DNA from: Bacteroidia bacterium
GTDB lineage: Bacteria > Bacteroidota > Bacteroidia > AKYH767-A > OLB10
NCBI GenBank assembly: GCA_025450095.1
Contig: JANWID010000226.1
Span: 1-12,625, forward strand
Length of the DNA stretch: 12,625 bases
Direction of reading: 5' to 3'
The position numbers and the translations under genes were made by a program. Of the stretch, positions 1 to 6,880 are shown piece after piece. Numbering within the stretch: the first letter of the stretch is position 1; each line of letters opens with the position of its first letter. A model generated the notes under the pieces. It was not told the origin of the DNA. It saw only the letters and a program-made list of their open reading frames with translations, and made no database searches.

Positions 1-17
1 GTTATGTGTTAGCAAGC

Positions 18-2480
18 ATGAGAGTATTTTTTTTATTTATTGCCCTGTTTTTAACAATAAATTCCAGGGCCCAGGATCCCCTGAAAATTTACCAGGCAAT
101 CCGTATCGAAATGCCACCAAAAATTGATGGTGCATTAAATGAAGCTATCTGGTCAGAAGCTGAACCAATGACTCACTTCTACCAGTACCAACCCATTGAA
201 GGTACTACACCTGATCACCCAATTGATGTGCGTATCGTTTATGATAACTCTGCTATTTATGTTGGCGCGATAATGTATGATAACAATCCGGATTCCATCA
301 TGGGAGAACTTGCTGCTCGCGATGCACAGGATATTAATGCTGATTACTTCCGGATATGTATCGATACATACAATAACCGCCAGGACAATTATTTTTTCGG
401 CGTATATGCTTCAGGTGTGCAATTCGAAAATAAATTTTCTGATGAAACTTTCGATGCCGTTTGGGAAAGCTCAGCCAGCATTACAGATAAGGGATGGGTG
501 GTTGAAATGAAAATACCTTATTCTGCCATACGTTTTCCAAAAGAAAATAACCAACAATGGGCACTCCAGGTAAACCGGTATGTGCGACGTACCCGGGAAT
601 TTACTCAATGGGCCAAAGTACCGAGCATTGCAAATAATCCAAGATTATTCTGGGGCACCATGACGGGAATATCGGATGTTGTTGCACCGATCCGGCTTTC
701 ATTCACTCCGTATTTTTCCGCTTATGTTGAAAATGCGCCGGTAATAACTAACGAAGGCAGCACCGAATATTCCAATTCCTGGTCTTATAACGTTGGGGCA
801 GATGTGAAATACGGAATCGATGAACGGTTTACGCTTGACATGACATTGCTACCCGATTTCGGCCAGGTGCAATCGGATGATAAGGTAAAAAACCTGAGTT
901 ACCGTGAAGTGACTTATGATGAAAACCGTCAGTTCTTTAAAGAGAGTGTAGAACTTTTCGATAAGAATGATCTGTTTTATTCACGAAGGATCGGCAAGGT
1001 TCCGTCTGGATATTATTCCCTGGAAAGCCAGCTGAGTGACGGGGAATACATTGATGAAAATCCATCGCAGGTAAAATTGCTGAATGCCATAAAAATTTCC
1101 GGGCGCACGGATGATGGTTTGGGGATCGGATTTTTTAATGCCATTACCGATAACGCTTATGGAGTTATAAAAGATTCTGCCGGTCATTCACGGAAGGTCC
1201 TTACGGAGCCATTAACCAATTTCAATGTGATAGTTTTTGATCAACAGATGAAAAATAACAGCAGCGTTTACTTTATAAATACCAACGTGATCCGGGACAA
1301 GGAGTTTGATGATTCCAATGTTTCCGGAGGAGGATTTTCATTGAGCAATAAGAAAAACACATTCGCATTTGAAGCGGAAGGAGCCATCAGCCAGCAGTAC
1401 AGTAAGCCGGAAGAAGGAGGAACGCGCGAATATGATAATATTATTGGTTACATGTATGGAATCCGGTTTCGGAAACTCGGAGGAACATTCGACTATGGAA
1501 TCGCATATGGTGCTTATGATGATAATTATTACACGAGTGATCTCGGCTACCAGGTCATTAACAGTAAGGTGGTTTATGACTTCTATTTAAACCATAACCT
1601 GCATCAACCCTGGAAGAAATTCAGAAATTCATACAACAACATGCATTATATCTATGCAACGAATTTCAATACCGGGAAACCTGTCACACATGAAGTGAAC
1701 CTGAACCTGTTCGCCACTTTTCTGAATTACCACAGTGTATTTACCGGTGGAGGATTTACTCCAGGTGATTTTTATGATTACTTCGAACCCCGGGTAGAAG
1801 GACGCTTTCATAAGGCTATACATTACTGGTATAGTTATGCTGGATTCAGCAGCGATTATCGTAAGAAGCTTGCAATAGACCTCAACATCAATGTAAGCAA
1901 TTTCATCGACAGGTTTGTTTCGGAAGGATATAATATTGATATCACTCCCCGGTATCGTTTCAGTGATAAATTCACTGTAAAACTGAATACTTATATAGGA
2001 TTTGATCCATATAACCTGGGTTTTGCTGATATCGATTCGAACGGTACCATTATTTACGGTCTGCGGGTTCTTAAAACACTGGTAAATGAAATTAATGCTG
2101 TTTATACATTTAAAAACGATATGTACATCAGCATTAAGGGGCGACACTACTGGAACACCGCTGAATACCGAAAATATCTGACTCTTGAAGAAAACGGGGA
2201 CCTGGTTGATAATTATAGCTATAGTCTGAACAATGATTTTAACTATAATGCTTTCAATATTGATTTAATATATTCATGGCAATTCGCTCCAGGAAGCAAT
2301 TTATCTATTTCCTATAAAAACATTATTGAAACTGACGAAGTAGGAATAACTACCATCCCTGACTATAATGATAATTTCAAAAAGATGGTTCACGACCCGC
2401 AGACCAACAGCCTGTCAATAAAAGTGCTTTATTACCTGGATTACCTGTACCTGAAAAATAAGATAAAAAAGAAGCCCTGA
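18..2480 (+). CDS. Secreted CBM9-like / DUF5916 outer-membrane protein
   Basis: Encodes 820 residues. An N-terminal signal peptide (hydrophobic residues about 2-14, then NSRAQ around residue 19) points to export. Residues about 25-215 resemble the carbohydrate-binding family 9-like domain that starts DUF5916 proteins: DGALNEAIW at 37-45, then a beta-rich segment. The rest, about 225-820, is rich in alternating aromatic and polar strands, as expected for the DUF5916 outer-membrane barrel. The family is widespread in Bacteroidota and its substrate is unknown, so the carbohydrate-binding label describes fold only. I chose the ATG at 18 because it places the signal peptide at the N-terminus. A GTG at 6 is in frame, and the frame stays open to the window edge, so a start outside cannot be strictly excluded. 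It converges on the exonuclease gene with only 13 bp between stops. No partner gene on the same strand is visible. Confidence 0.85.
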   Translation: MRVFFLFIALFLTINSRAQDPLKIYQAIRIEMPPKIDGALNEAIWSEAEPMTHFYQYQPIEGTTPDHPIDVRIVYDNSAIYVGAIMYDNNPDSIMGELAARDAQDINADYFRICIDTYNNRQDNYFFGVYASGVQFENKFSDETFDAVWESSASITDKGWVVEMKIPYSAIRFPKENNQQWALQVNRYVRRTREFTQWAKVPSIANNPRLFWGTMTGISDVVAPIRLSFTPYFSAYVENAPVITNEGSTEYSNSWSYNVGADVKYGIDERFTLDMTLLPDFGQVQSDDKVKNLSYREVTYDENRQFFKESVELFDKNDLFYSRRIGKVPSGYYSLESQLSDGEYIDENPSQVKLLNAIKISGRTDDGLGIGFFNAITDNAYGVIKDSAGHSRKVLTEPLTNFNVIVFDQQMKNNSSVYFINTNVIRDKEFDDSNVSGGGFSLSNKKNTFAFEAEGAISQQYSKPEEGGTREYDNIIGYMYGIRFRKLGGTFDYGIAYGAYDDNYYTSDLGYQVINSKVVYDFYLNHNLHQPWKKFRNSYNNMHYIYATNFNTGKPVTHEVNLNLFATFLNYHSVFTGGGFTPGDFYDYFEPRVEGRFHKAIHYWYSYAGFSSDYRKKLAIDLNINVSNFIDRFVSEGYNIDITPRYRFSDKFTVKLNTYIGFDPYNLGFADIDSNGTIIYGLRVLKTLVNEINAVYTFKNDMYISIKGRHYWNTAEYRKYLTLEENGDLVDNYSYSLNNDFNYNAFNIDLIYSWQFAPGSNLSISYKNIIETDEVGITTIPDYNDNFKKMVHDPQTNSLSIKVLYYLDYLYLKNKIKKKP

Positions 2481-2491
2481 CAGCTGTCAGG
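2476..2491 (-). terminator. Perfect 16-bp palindrome between convergent genes, probable terminator
   Basis: CCTGACAGCTGTCAGG is its own reverse complement. It overlaps the TGA of the DUF5916 gene and ends 2 bp before the exonuclease stop. It can fold as a 6-bp stem with an AGCT loop. On the minus strand it is followed by GCTTC and then six T residues, which resembles an intrinsic terminator for the exonuclease transcript. On the plus strand no T tract follows, so termination in that direction is less convincing. Confidence 0.5.
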
Positions 2492-2493
2492 CA

Positions 2494-3213
2494 TCAGTTC
2501 GTAACAGCTTTTTGCACTGCATCGCGTTCAATAATATCATACCCTTTCATTCTTAGAAAAACATTCACAAGAGCAGTTACGTCTTTCTCACAATAGTTCA
2601 CAATTCGCGGAAGGTTCTTTTCATTCCAATAAACATCCCATACCATGCTCCCATCAATATCATCTTTAGGACTTGGAATTCCTAATGTATAAGCCAGGAG
2701 CGTTAGTGAAGTGAAGTTTTTAAAATCACCGAATTTCCATAGCTCCATCGTATCGAGATGATTTACCTCCCAGGGTTTCTTTCCTGCAATATCCAATATG
2801 GAAGGTAAAGGAATCCTGTTAATTACCATACGACGGGCTATATAAGGAAAATCAAATTCCTTCCCGTTGTGTGCACAAAGCCTGCTTTCAGGCTTGTTGA
2901 AATACCGGTTCAGTAAATCAGCAAACTCCGTTAGTAATTCAGCTTCATTATCGCCTGAAAATGATTTGATCCTCAATACCGGACCGTTTTCAGTAAGGCG
3001 GATTATCCCTGTGGAAATACAAATGATACTGCCAAATTCAGCATAAATACCCGCGCGGTTGTAAATACTTTCCCCGGTCTCATTCTCCGTTTTTTTAAGG
3101 TTCTCAGCCTTTCGCAGCCATAATAATTTCAGTTCATCCGGGCATTGGTCAAAAGCCGGATATTGAGGGATGGTTTCAATGTCAAGAAATAAAATGTGTT
3201 CCAGATGTTTCAT
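2494..3213 (-). CDS. Predicted DEDDy-type 3'-5' exonuclease (PolB-like exonuclease family)
   Basis: Encodes 239 residues and matches the stand-alone DNA polymerase B-like exonuclease family (DNA_pol_B_exo2 type). The acidic metal-binding residues of the DEDD superfamily are visible: D11 and E13 in FLDIET (motif I), N116 to D121 in HNGKEFD (motif II), and Y207 with D211 in YCEKD (motif III, the tyrosine form). Members are expected to remove nucleotides from 3' ends of nucleic acid in the cytoplasm; the physiological substrate is not established. There is no signal peptide or polymerase domain, and the length is complete for the family. The start is an ATG with an AT-rich leader. The gene appears monocistronic: 145 bp separate it from the upstream gene and a promoter-like element lies in that gap. 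Confidence 0.85.
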   Translation of the reverse strand: MKHLEHILFLDIETIPQYPAFDQCPDELKLLWLRKAENLKKTENETGESIYNRAGIYAEFGSIICISTGIIRLTENGPVLRIKSFSGDNEAELLTEFADLLNRYFNKPESRLCAHNGKEFDFPYIARRMVINRIPLPSILDIAGKKPWEVNHLDTMELWKFGDFKNFTSLTLLAYTLGIPSPKDDIDGSMVWDVYWNEKNLPRIVNYCEKDVTALVNVFLRMKGYDIIERDAVQKAVTN

Positions 3214-3284
3214 GATTAAAAATATTAAAAAATGATTACTATAAAAAATAACAGCGAGTCAATTACAAATTAAAAACGCTGGTG

Positions 3285-3317
3285 TAAAGATAAATCAAAA
3301 AACTTCACGATGACAAA
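3285..3317 (-). promoter_or_regulatory. Candidate Bacteroidota promoter for the exonuclease gene
   Basis: On the minus strand a TTTG (3317-3314) is followed after 21 bp by TATCTTTA (3292-3285), one base from the TAnnTTTG -7 consensus of Bacteroidota housekeeping sigma. It lies about 70 bp before the exonuclease ATG. The rest of the 3214-3358 gap is AT-rich and shows no other feature I can support. Confidence 0.4.
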
Positions 3318-3358
3318 TCTAAAATTAGTAAAAAAATCAAAGTGTACAATGAAAATAA

Positions 3359-3775
3359 TCAACGGATCATTACACCGGTTTTGTTGAGTACCGGTATATG
3401 TGAAAAATTGTCAACCAGAATACTTTCGGGAAGGAAGAGGTATTTTTTATCATAAATATTCTTTCCGACGTAAAAGCTTACCCAATATTCATTATTGAGA
3501 CCGAAAACCTCTTTATCGATCGGCTCAACAAGTGCCGCGGTCATCGGCTGTAACTCATCGAAAAAATGCCGGAGTACTGAAGTTTTCACTTCTTCTCCCT
3601 GGTGCGACCCGTACCCGTGGGAGCTTACCAGCACTCCGTGAATGGGTTGTTTTTTTAAATTGATCAGAAAAACATCCCACACTGTATATTCGTTGGGCTC
3701 TTCTCCTTTCTGTAAATCAGGGACTACCGCAAGGGCAATGTCTTCAACTTTTAGTTCCGGAATATCCTTAAGCAT
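3359..3775 (-). CDS. Conserved-looking 138-aa cytoplasmic protein of unknown function
   Basis: Encodes 138 residues with an ATG start, no signal peptide and no membrane segment, so it is probably soluble. The composition is mixed alpha/beta with charged residues throughout. The C-terminal half has a run of aromatic residues (FGLNNEYWVSFYVG, about residues 92-105, then YDKKYLFLP). It ends in GVMIR. I recall similar short proteins in many Bacteroidota genomes, sometimes carrying a spurious phenylalanyl-tRNA synthetase alpha-subunit label. This protein is far too short for a synthetase and shows none of the class II motifs. It is separated by 53 bp from the end of the serine hydrolase remnant and could be read through from it. 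No function can be assigned from sequence. Confidence 0.7.
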   Translation of the reverse strand: MLKDIPELKVEDIALAVVPDLQKGEEPNEYTVWDVFLINLKKQPIHGVLVSSHGYGSHQGEEVKTSVLRHFFDELQPMTAALVEPIDKEVFGLNNEYWVSFYVGKNIYDKKYLFLPESILVDNFSHIPVLNKTGVMIR

Positions 3776-3828
3776 GGAACGACCACTTTAACTAAATATT
3801 AACGCAAATTAAAGGTTTTTGTTACAAA

Positions 3829-4980
3829 TCAGGATGCCGTCCCGTACATTTTTATTACCTCATCCAGGTATACCGGAACATCCAATAATTGTCCATCCTG
3901 ATCCTTTTCACCACGCTTGTGTCCCAATCGGACAAACACGATTTTCAATTCAGGGATTACAAAAATATACTGCCCTAAAATGCCCCGCGCATAAAATACT
4001 TTTTTACCTGATCGTTCGGTTATCCACCAGTGATATCCGTAAGTCGTATTAGGTTTACCATTGTCAATTAACGGTGATGGAACAATACTTTGACTGACAT
4101 ACTCCTCTGAAACGATTTGTTCCCCGTTCCATTTTCCCTTATGGAGTTAAAGTTTGCCTATGCGTGCAAAATCACGGGCGTTGGAATAGAAACAACAATA
4201 TGCTTTTTCAATACCATCCTTGTGGTCTAAACTCCATTGCACATCCGATTCAGCCCCGATCCGTTTCCAGAGCTTTTCTGACGCGAATTCGCTCAATGTA
4301 ACTCCGGTTGCCTTCGTCAGTATCATAGCCAGGAGTTCCGTATTGCTGCTCATGTAATTCAACTCGACTCCGGGAGTATCTACAACCCGCAGTGCAAGCA
4401 TTTGTGAAGGCAAATCCGTATCATAATATGCACGGGTAGTAGGACCAAATAAACTGGTGTAGCTTTCATCCCAGTTAAGACCGGAGCTCATCATGAGTAA
4501 ATGTTTAATAGTAAGCCTGCGACCTGATGAATCACAAAATTCAGGAATAAAATCACACACCGGCTGATCCAGGCTTTTGATTTTTCCTTCGTCAATAGCA
4601 ATCCCGATTAAAATACTGACGAAACTTTTTGCCATGGAAAAGGAATTGGAAAGAGATTTCTTTCCATAGTTATCCCAATATTCTTCATATCGTACAGAAT
4701 CATCTTTTACAACCAGGAATGCTATTGTCTGATATTGTTCAAGTGTTTTTCGTAATTCAGGAGTAAGTTGTTTCTGGTTGTAATCGTTACCAATTGCCCA
4801 GGGTTCTCCCTTACCAGCTTTTACAGTACGCACTGAGAACAAATCCAGGTCGTCGATATTGACATAGTTATAAACAAGAGCCTTATAAAGATATCCATAT
4901 CCGGATATCCATATTGATATGCCAAATACCACCAGAACTACCAGGAGTACTTTCCACCATTTTAATTTTGACAATGCCAT
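3829..4980 (-). pseudogene. Membrane-anchored serine hydrolase (beta-lactamase fold), interrupted by an in-frame TAA
   Basis: The first 277 codons encode an N-terminal membrane anchor (residues about 11-29) and a class C beta-lactamase/esterase-like domain with the nucleophile motif S115-M-A-K118 and a YMSSN segment at 209-213. A TAA at 4149-4147 then stops the frame after IGKL. Directly past it the same frame continues for 105 codons with clear family sequence (HKGKWNGEQIVSEEY, then YGYHWWI, then ARGILGQYIFVIPELK) and ends at TGA 3831-3829. The gene is therefore collinear over 383 codons with one stop, apparently where family members carry an aromatic residue. The truncated product would lack the C-terminal third, including the segment that supplies the third active-site motif, so it is probably inactive. 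No ATG lies near the break to restart translation. It begins 3 bp after the lipB stop, so it is cotranscribed. A sequencing error is the main alternative. Confidence 0.85.
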
Positions 4981-4983
4981 ATA

Positions 4984-5709
4984 TCAAATTTGTTTTGTAA
5001 CTCCGTGTGAAACCAATTCCATATTGAAAATATCACTCAAATGTTTCTTAAGGTTTGATTTTACATTTTCCATCGCAACATCATAACCTAGTTCCTGTTT
5101 CATAGAAGTCACGGCTTTATCACTGATTCCACACGGGATGATATGATTGAAGTAGCCAAGATCTGAATTAACATTCAATGCAAATCCGTGCATGGTTACC
5201 CAACGGCTGCAACGTACTCCAAATGCACATATTTTTCGCGCTTTCGCGGGATCCCCTGCATCAATCCAAACGCCTGTAAGCTTTTCAATTCTGTTGCCTG
5301 TAATACCATATTCTTTCAGTGTCCTGATAACAGCTTCTTCCAGGTAACGAAGATATAAATGGATATCATTGAAAAAAAAGTCGAGGTTTAAAATCGGGTA
5401 ACCAACCACCTGCCCCGGGCCATGGTAAGTAATATCTCCGCCCCTGTTGATCTTATAAAAAACAGCATCATTGTCGTGCAATTGATCATCGTCGAGCAAA
5501 AGGTGATCCTGGCTACCGCTCTTTCCTAATGTGTATACATGGGGATGTTCACAAAACAAGAGATAATGTTTGGGAGGAAATTTCAACTCCGGCTTCAGTT
5601 CTCGGTTTTGCATTTTCTCACTCACTATTTCATTGAGCAATGATTCCTGGTAATCCCAGGCTTTTTTGTAATCAATGAGTCCCAGATCCTGAAAAATTAC
5701 CGTTTGCAT
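4984..5709 (-). CDS. lipB: Octanoyltransferase LipB (lipoyl synthesis)
   Basis: Encodes 241 residues, a typical length for LipB, which transfers octanoyl from acyl carrier protein to lipoyl domains of dehydrogenase complexes and the glycine cleavage H protein, before LipA adds sulfur. The family signature RGGDITYHGPGQ lies at 89-100. The expected catalytic pair is present: K159 in KARKICAFGV and C193 in IIPCGI. The segment TMHGFALNV (172-180) is also characteristic. It is cytoplasmic, with no signal peptide. The ATG start lies 34 bp after the aldo/keto reductase stop, and a TAACTTTG element overlaps that stop, so lipB may have its own promoter as well as readthrough. The serine hydrolase remnant follows after 3 bp. 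lipA is not in this window, so lipB is separated from it here. Confidence 0.96.
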   Translation of the reverse strand: MQTVIFQDLGLIDYKKAWDYQESLLNEIVSEKMQNRELKPELKFPPKHYLLFCEHPHVYTLGKSGSQDHLLLDDDQLHDNDAVFYKINRGGDITYHGPGQVVGYPILNLDFFFNDIHLYLRYLEEAVIRTLKEYGITGNRIEKLTGVWIDAGDPAKARKICAFGVRCSRWVTMHGFALNVNSDLGYFNHIIPCGISDKAVTSMKQELGYDVAMENVKSNLKKHLSDIFNMELVSHGVTKQI

Positions 5710-5738
5710 TTTAAAGTGAAATAACAGATAAGGAAAAG

Positions 5739-5746
5739 CAAAGTTA
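5739..5746 (-). promoter_or_regulatory. Candidate -7 element (TAACTTTG) upstream of lipB
   Basis: The minus-strand octamer TAACTTTG fits the Bacteroidota TAnnTTTG -7 consensus exactly. It overlaps the TAA stop of the aldo/keto reductase gene and lies 29 bp before the lipB ATG, giving a plausible short leader. I do not see a convincing TTG at the -33 position. A 13-bp inverted repeat, CCGGTAATACCGG (5752-5764), sits just upstream inside the reductase coding end. Confidence 0.4.
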
Positions 5747-6727
5747 GTATTCCGGTAATACCGGTTTATTTTGAAGTATTTCGTCCAGGCTGTTCATTAC
5801 CTCTGCAGTAAGCAGTGAGACTGCATCATTGGCCTTCAGATTTTCTTCGAGCTGTTTAACTTTAGATGCACCCAGGATTACCGTACTTACATTTGGATTT
5901 TTCAGACACCAGGCCAGGGCTAAAACAGGGATCGAAATTCCAAGACCACCTGCAATATCCCTGATCTTTTTTATCTTCTCCAATCTTTCAGATTTTAATG
6001 TTCTTTCCTTCAACCATTCCAGTCCCTGTATCCCCAGGCGTGTATCTTCCGGAAAGCCATCCAGATATTTTCCCGAAAGAATACCTGAAGCGAGAGGTGA
6101 CCATGTGGTAGTACCCATTCCATGATGTTTGAAAAGATGCAGGTATTCGTGCTCCATTTTTTCACGCCTGAACATATTGTATTCCGGTTGTTCCATAACA
6201 GGTCCAATCAAATGATGCTTTGTGGCAGCCAGGTGTGCTTCCATGATTTCAGAAGCATTCCATTCCGATGTTCCCCAATATAAAATTTTTCCCTGTGCAA
6301 CCAGGTTGTGCATAGTCCAAACCGTTTCTTCTATAGGTACCGATTTATCGGGACGATGGCAGAAAAGCAAGTCGAGATAGTCAACCTGCAACCGCTTCAT
6401 GGCTGTATGACATCCTTCAACAATATGCTTACGCGAAAGTCCCCGCTGGTTAGGTTTTGCATCACCCAGTCCAAAAAATACTTTGCTTGAAACCAGGAAT
6501 GAAGTGCGATCCCATCCTAATTTTTTAAGGATGTTTCCCATCACGATTTCAGACTGGCCGCGGGCATAGATTTCAGCATTATCAAAAAAATTAATGCCAT
6601 TTTCATAAGCCATGATCATCAGCTCTTCGGCAACGCTATCGTTGATCTGCTTTCCAAAAGTGAGCCAGCTGCCTAATGATAAAGAGCTTACCTGGATTCC
6701 CGAATTCCCTAACCGCCGGTATTCCAT
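5744..6727 (-). CDS. Aldo/keto reductase, potassium-channel beta-subunit-like (AKR6/YghZ type)
   Basis: Encodes 327 residues from the ATG at 6727. The sequence follows the Kv-beta/YghZ branch of aldo/keto reductases closely: GSWLTFG near residue 22, NGINFFDNAEIYA at 43-55, RGLSRKHIVEG at 95-105, YWGTSEWNASEI at 150-161, TWSPLASGILSGKY, and ILGASKVKQLEEN near the C-terminus, where NADPH phosphates are bound. The catalytic tetrad is D49, Y54, K82 and H124. It is expected to reduce aldehydes or methylglyoxal-like carbonyls with NADPH in the cytoplasm. There is no channel partner here, so a channel role is not implied. A TTG five codons upstream is in frame but lies inside a likely promoter element. 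It is first in the cluster with lipB. Confidence 0.93.
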   Translation of the reverse strand: MEYRRLGNSGIQVSSLSLGSWLTFGKQINDSVAEELMIMAYENGINFFDNAEIYARGQSEIVMGNILKKLGWDRTSFLVSSKVFFGLGDAKPNQRGLSRKHIVEGCHTAMKRLQVDYLDLLFCHRPDKSVPIEETVWTMHNLVAQGKILYWGTSEWNASEIMEAHLAATKHHLIGPVMEQPEYNMFRREKMEHEYLHLFKHHGMGTTTWSPLASGILSGKYLDGFPEDTRLGIQGLEWLKERTLKSERLEKIKKIRDIAGGLGISIPVLALAWCLKNPNVSTVILGASKVKQLEENLKANDAVSLLTAEVMNSLDEILQNKPVLPEY

Positions 6728-6739
6728 ATGATGTTTTGG

Positions 6740-6747
6740 CAAAGATA
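6740..6747 (-). promoter_or_regulatory. Candidate -7 element (TATCTTTG) upstream of the aldo/keto reductase
   Basis: Minus-strand TATCTTTG matches the Bacteroidota TAnnTTTG -7 consensus exactly and ends 12 bp before the ATG at 6727. Transcription would start within a few bases of the coding region, giving a very short leader. The upstream side is the edge of the ACGAAT repeat element, and I see no clear -33 TTTG. Confidence 0.4.
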
Positions 6748-6757
6748 GAAATTACGG

Positions 6758-6878
6758 ATGTAACGAATGTACGAATATGTACGAATCTACGAATTACGAA
6801 TCGATTCGAATTTACAATTTAGAAAAATCCAATATTCGTAGATTCGTAGGGCAAAGCCCATTCGTAAATTCGTTACAT
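6758..6878. repeat. 121-bp imperfect inverted-repeat element built from ACGAAT/ATTCGT units
   Basis: The ends are perfect 11-bp inverted repeats, ATGTAACGAAT (6758-6768) and ATTCGTTACAT (6868-6878). Next come GTACGAAT (6769-6776) against ATTCGTAA (6860-6867), 7 of 8 paired. Then 14-bp perfect inner arms: ACGAATCTACGAAT (6781-6794) and its complement (6834-6847). The right arm carries a small hairpin, GGGCAAAGCCC (6849-6859), where the left arm has only ATGT. A 12-bp palindrome CGAATCGATTCG (6797-6808) lies inside. In all there are five ACGAAT copies on the left and four ATTCGT on the right. It fills the gap between the receptor stop and the reductase promoter and has no coding capacity. It resembles a REP/MITE-type intergenic repeat; copy number cannot be judged from one window. 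Confidence 0.8.
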
Positions 6879-6880
6879 TC

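Noticed and set aside
1629..2147. 172-codon open frame on the minus strand inside the DUF5916 gene
   Set aside because: Lies entirely antisense to a well-supported gene, has no recognisable domain or leader, and is explained as a shadow frame.
3819..4052. 77-codon plus-strand frame opposite the 3' part of the serine hydrolase
   Set aside because: The minus strand here reads as clear hydrolase sequence after the internal stop, so the plus frame is its antisense shadow.
4147..4149. Programmed stop-codon readthrough or recoding in the serine hydrolase
   Set aside because: TAA is the least leaky stop, no stimulatory structure is evident, and all other genes end normally at TAA or TGA; mutation or sequencing error is simpler.
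6728..6742. In-frame TTG five codons upstream as the start of the aldo/keto reductase
   Set aside because: An ATG at 6727 matches the family N-terminus, and the TTG sits inside the probable TATCTTTG promoter element.
6758..6878. CRISPR-like array
   Set aside because: The repeated unit is only 6 bp, the spacing is irregular, copies are in inverted orientation, and no cas genes are nearby.
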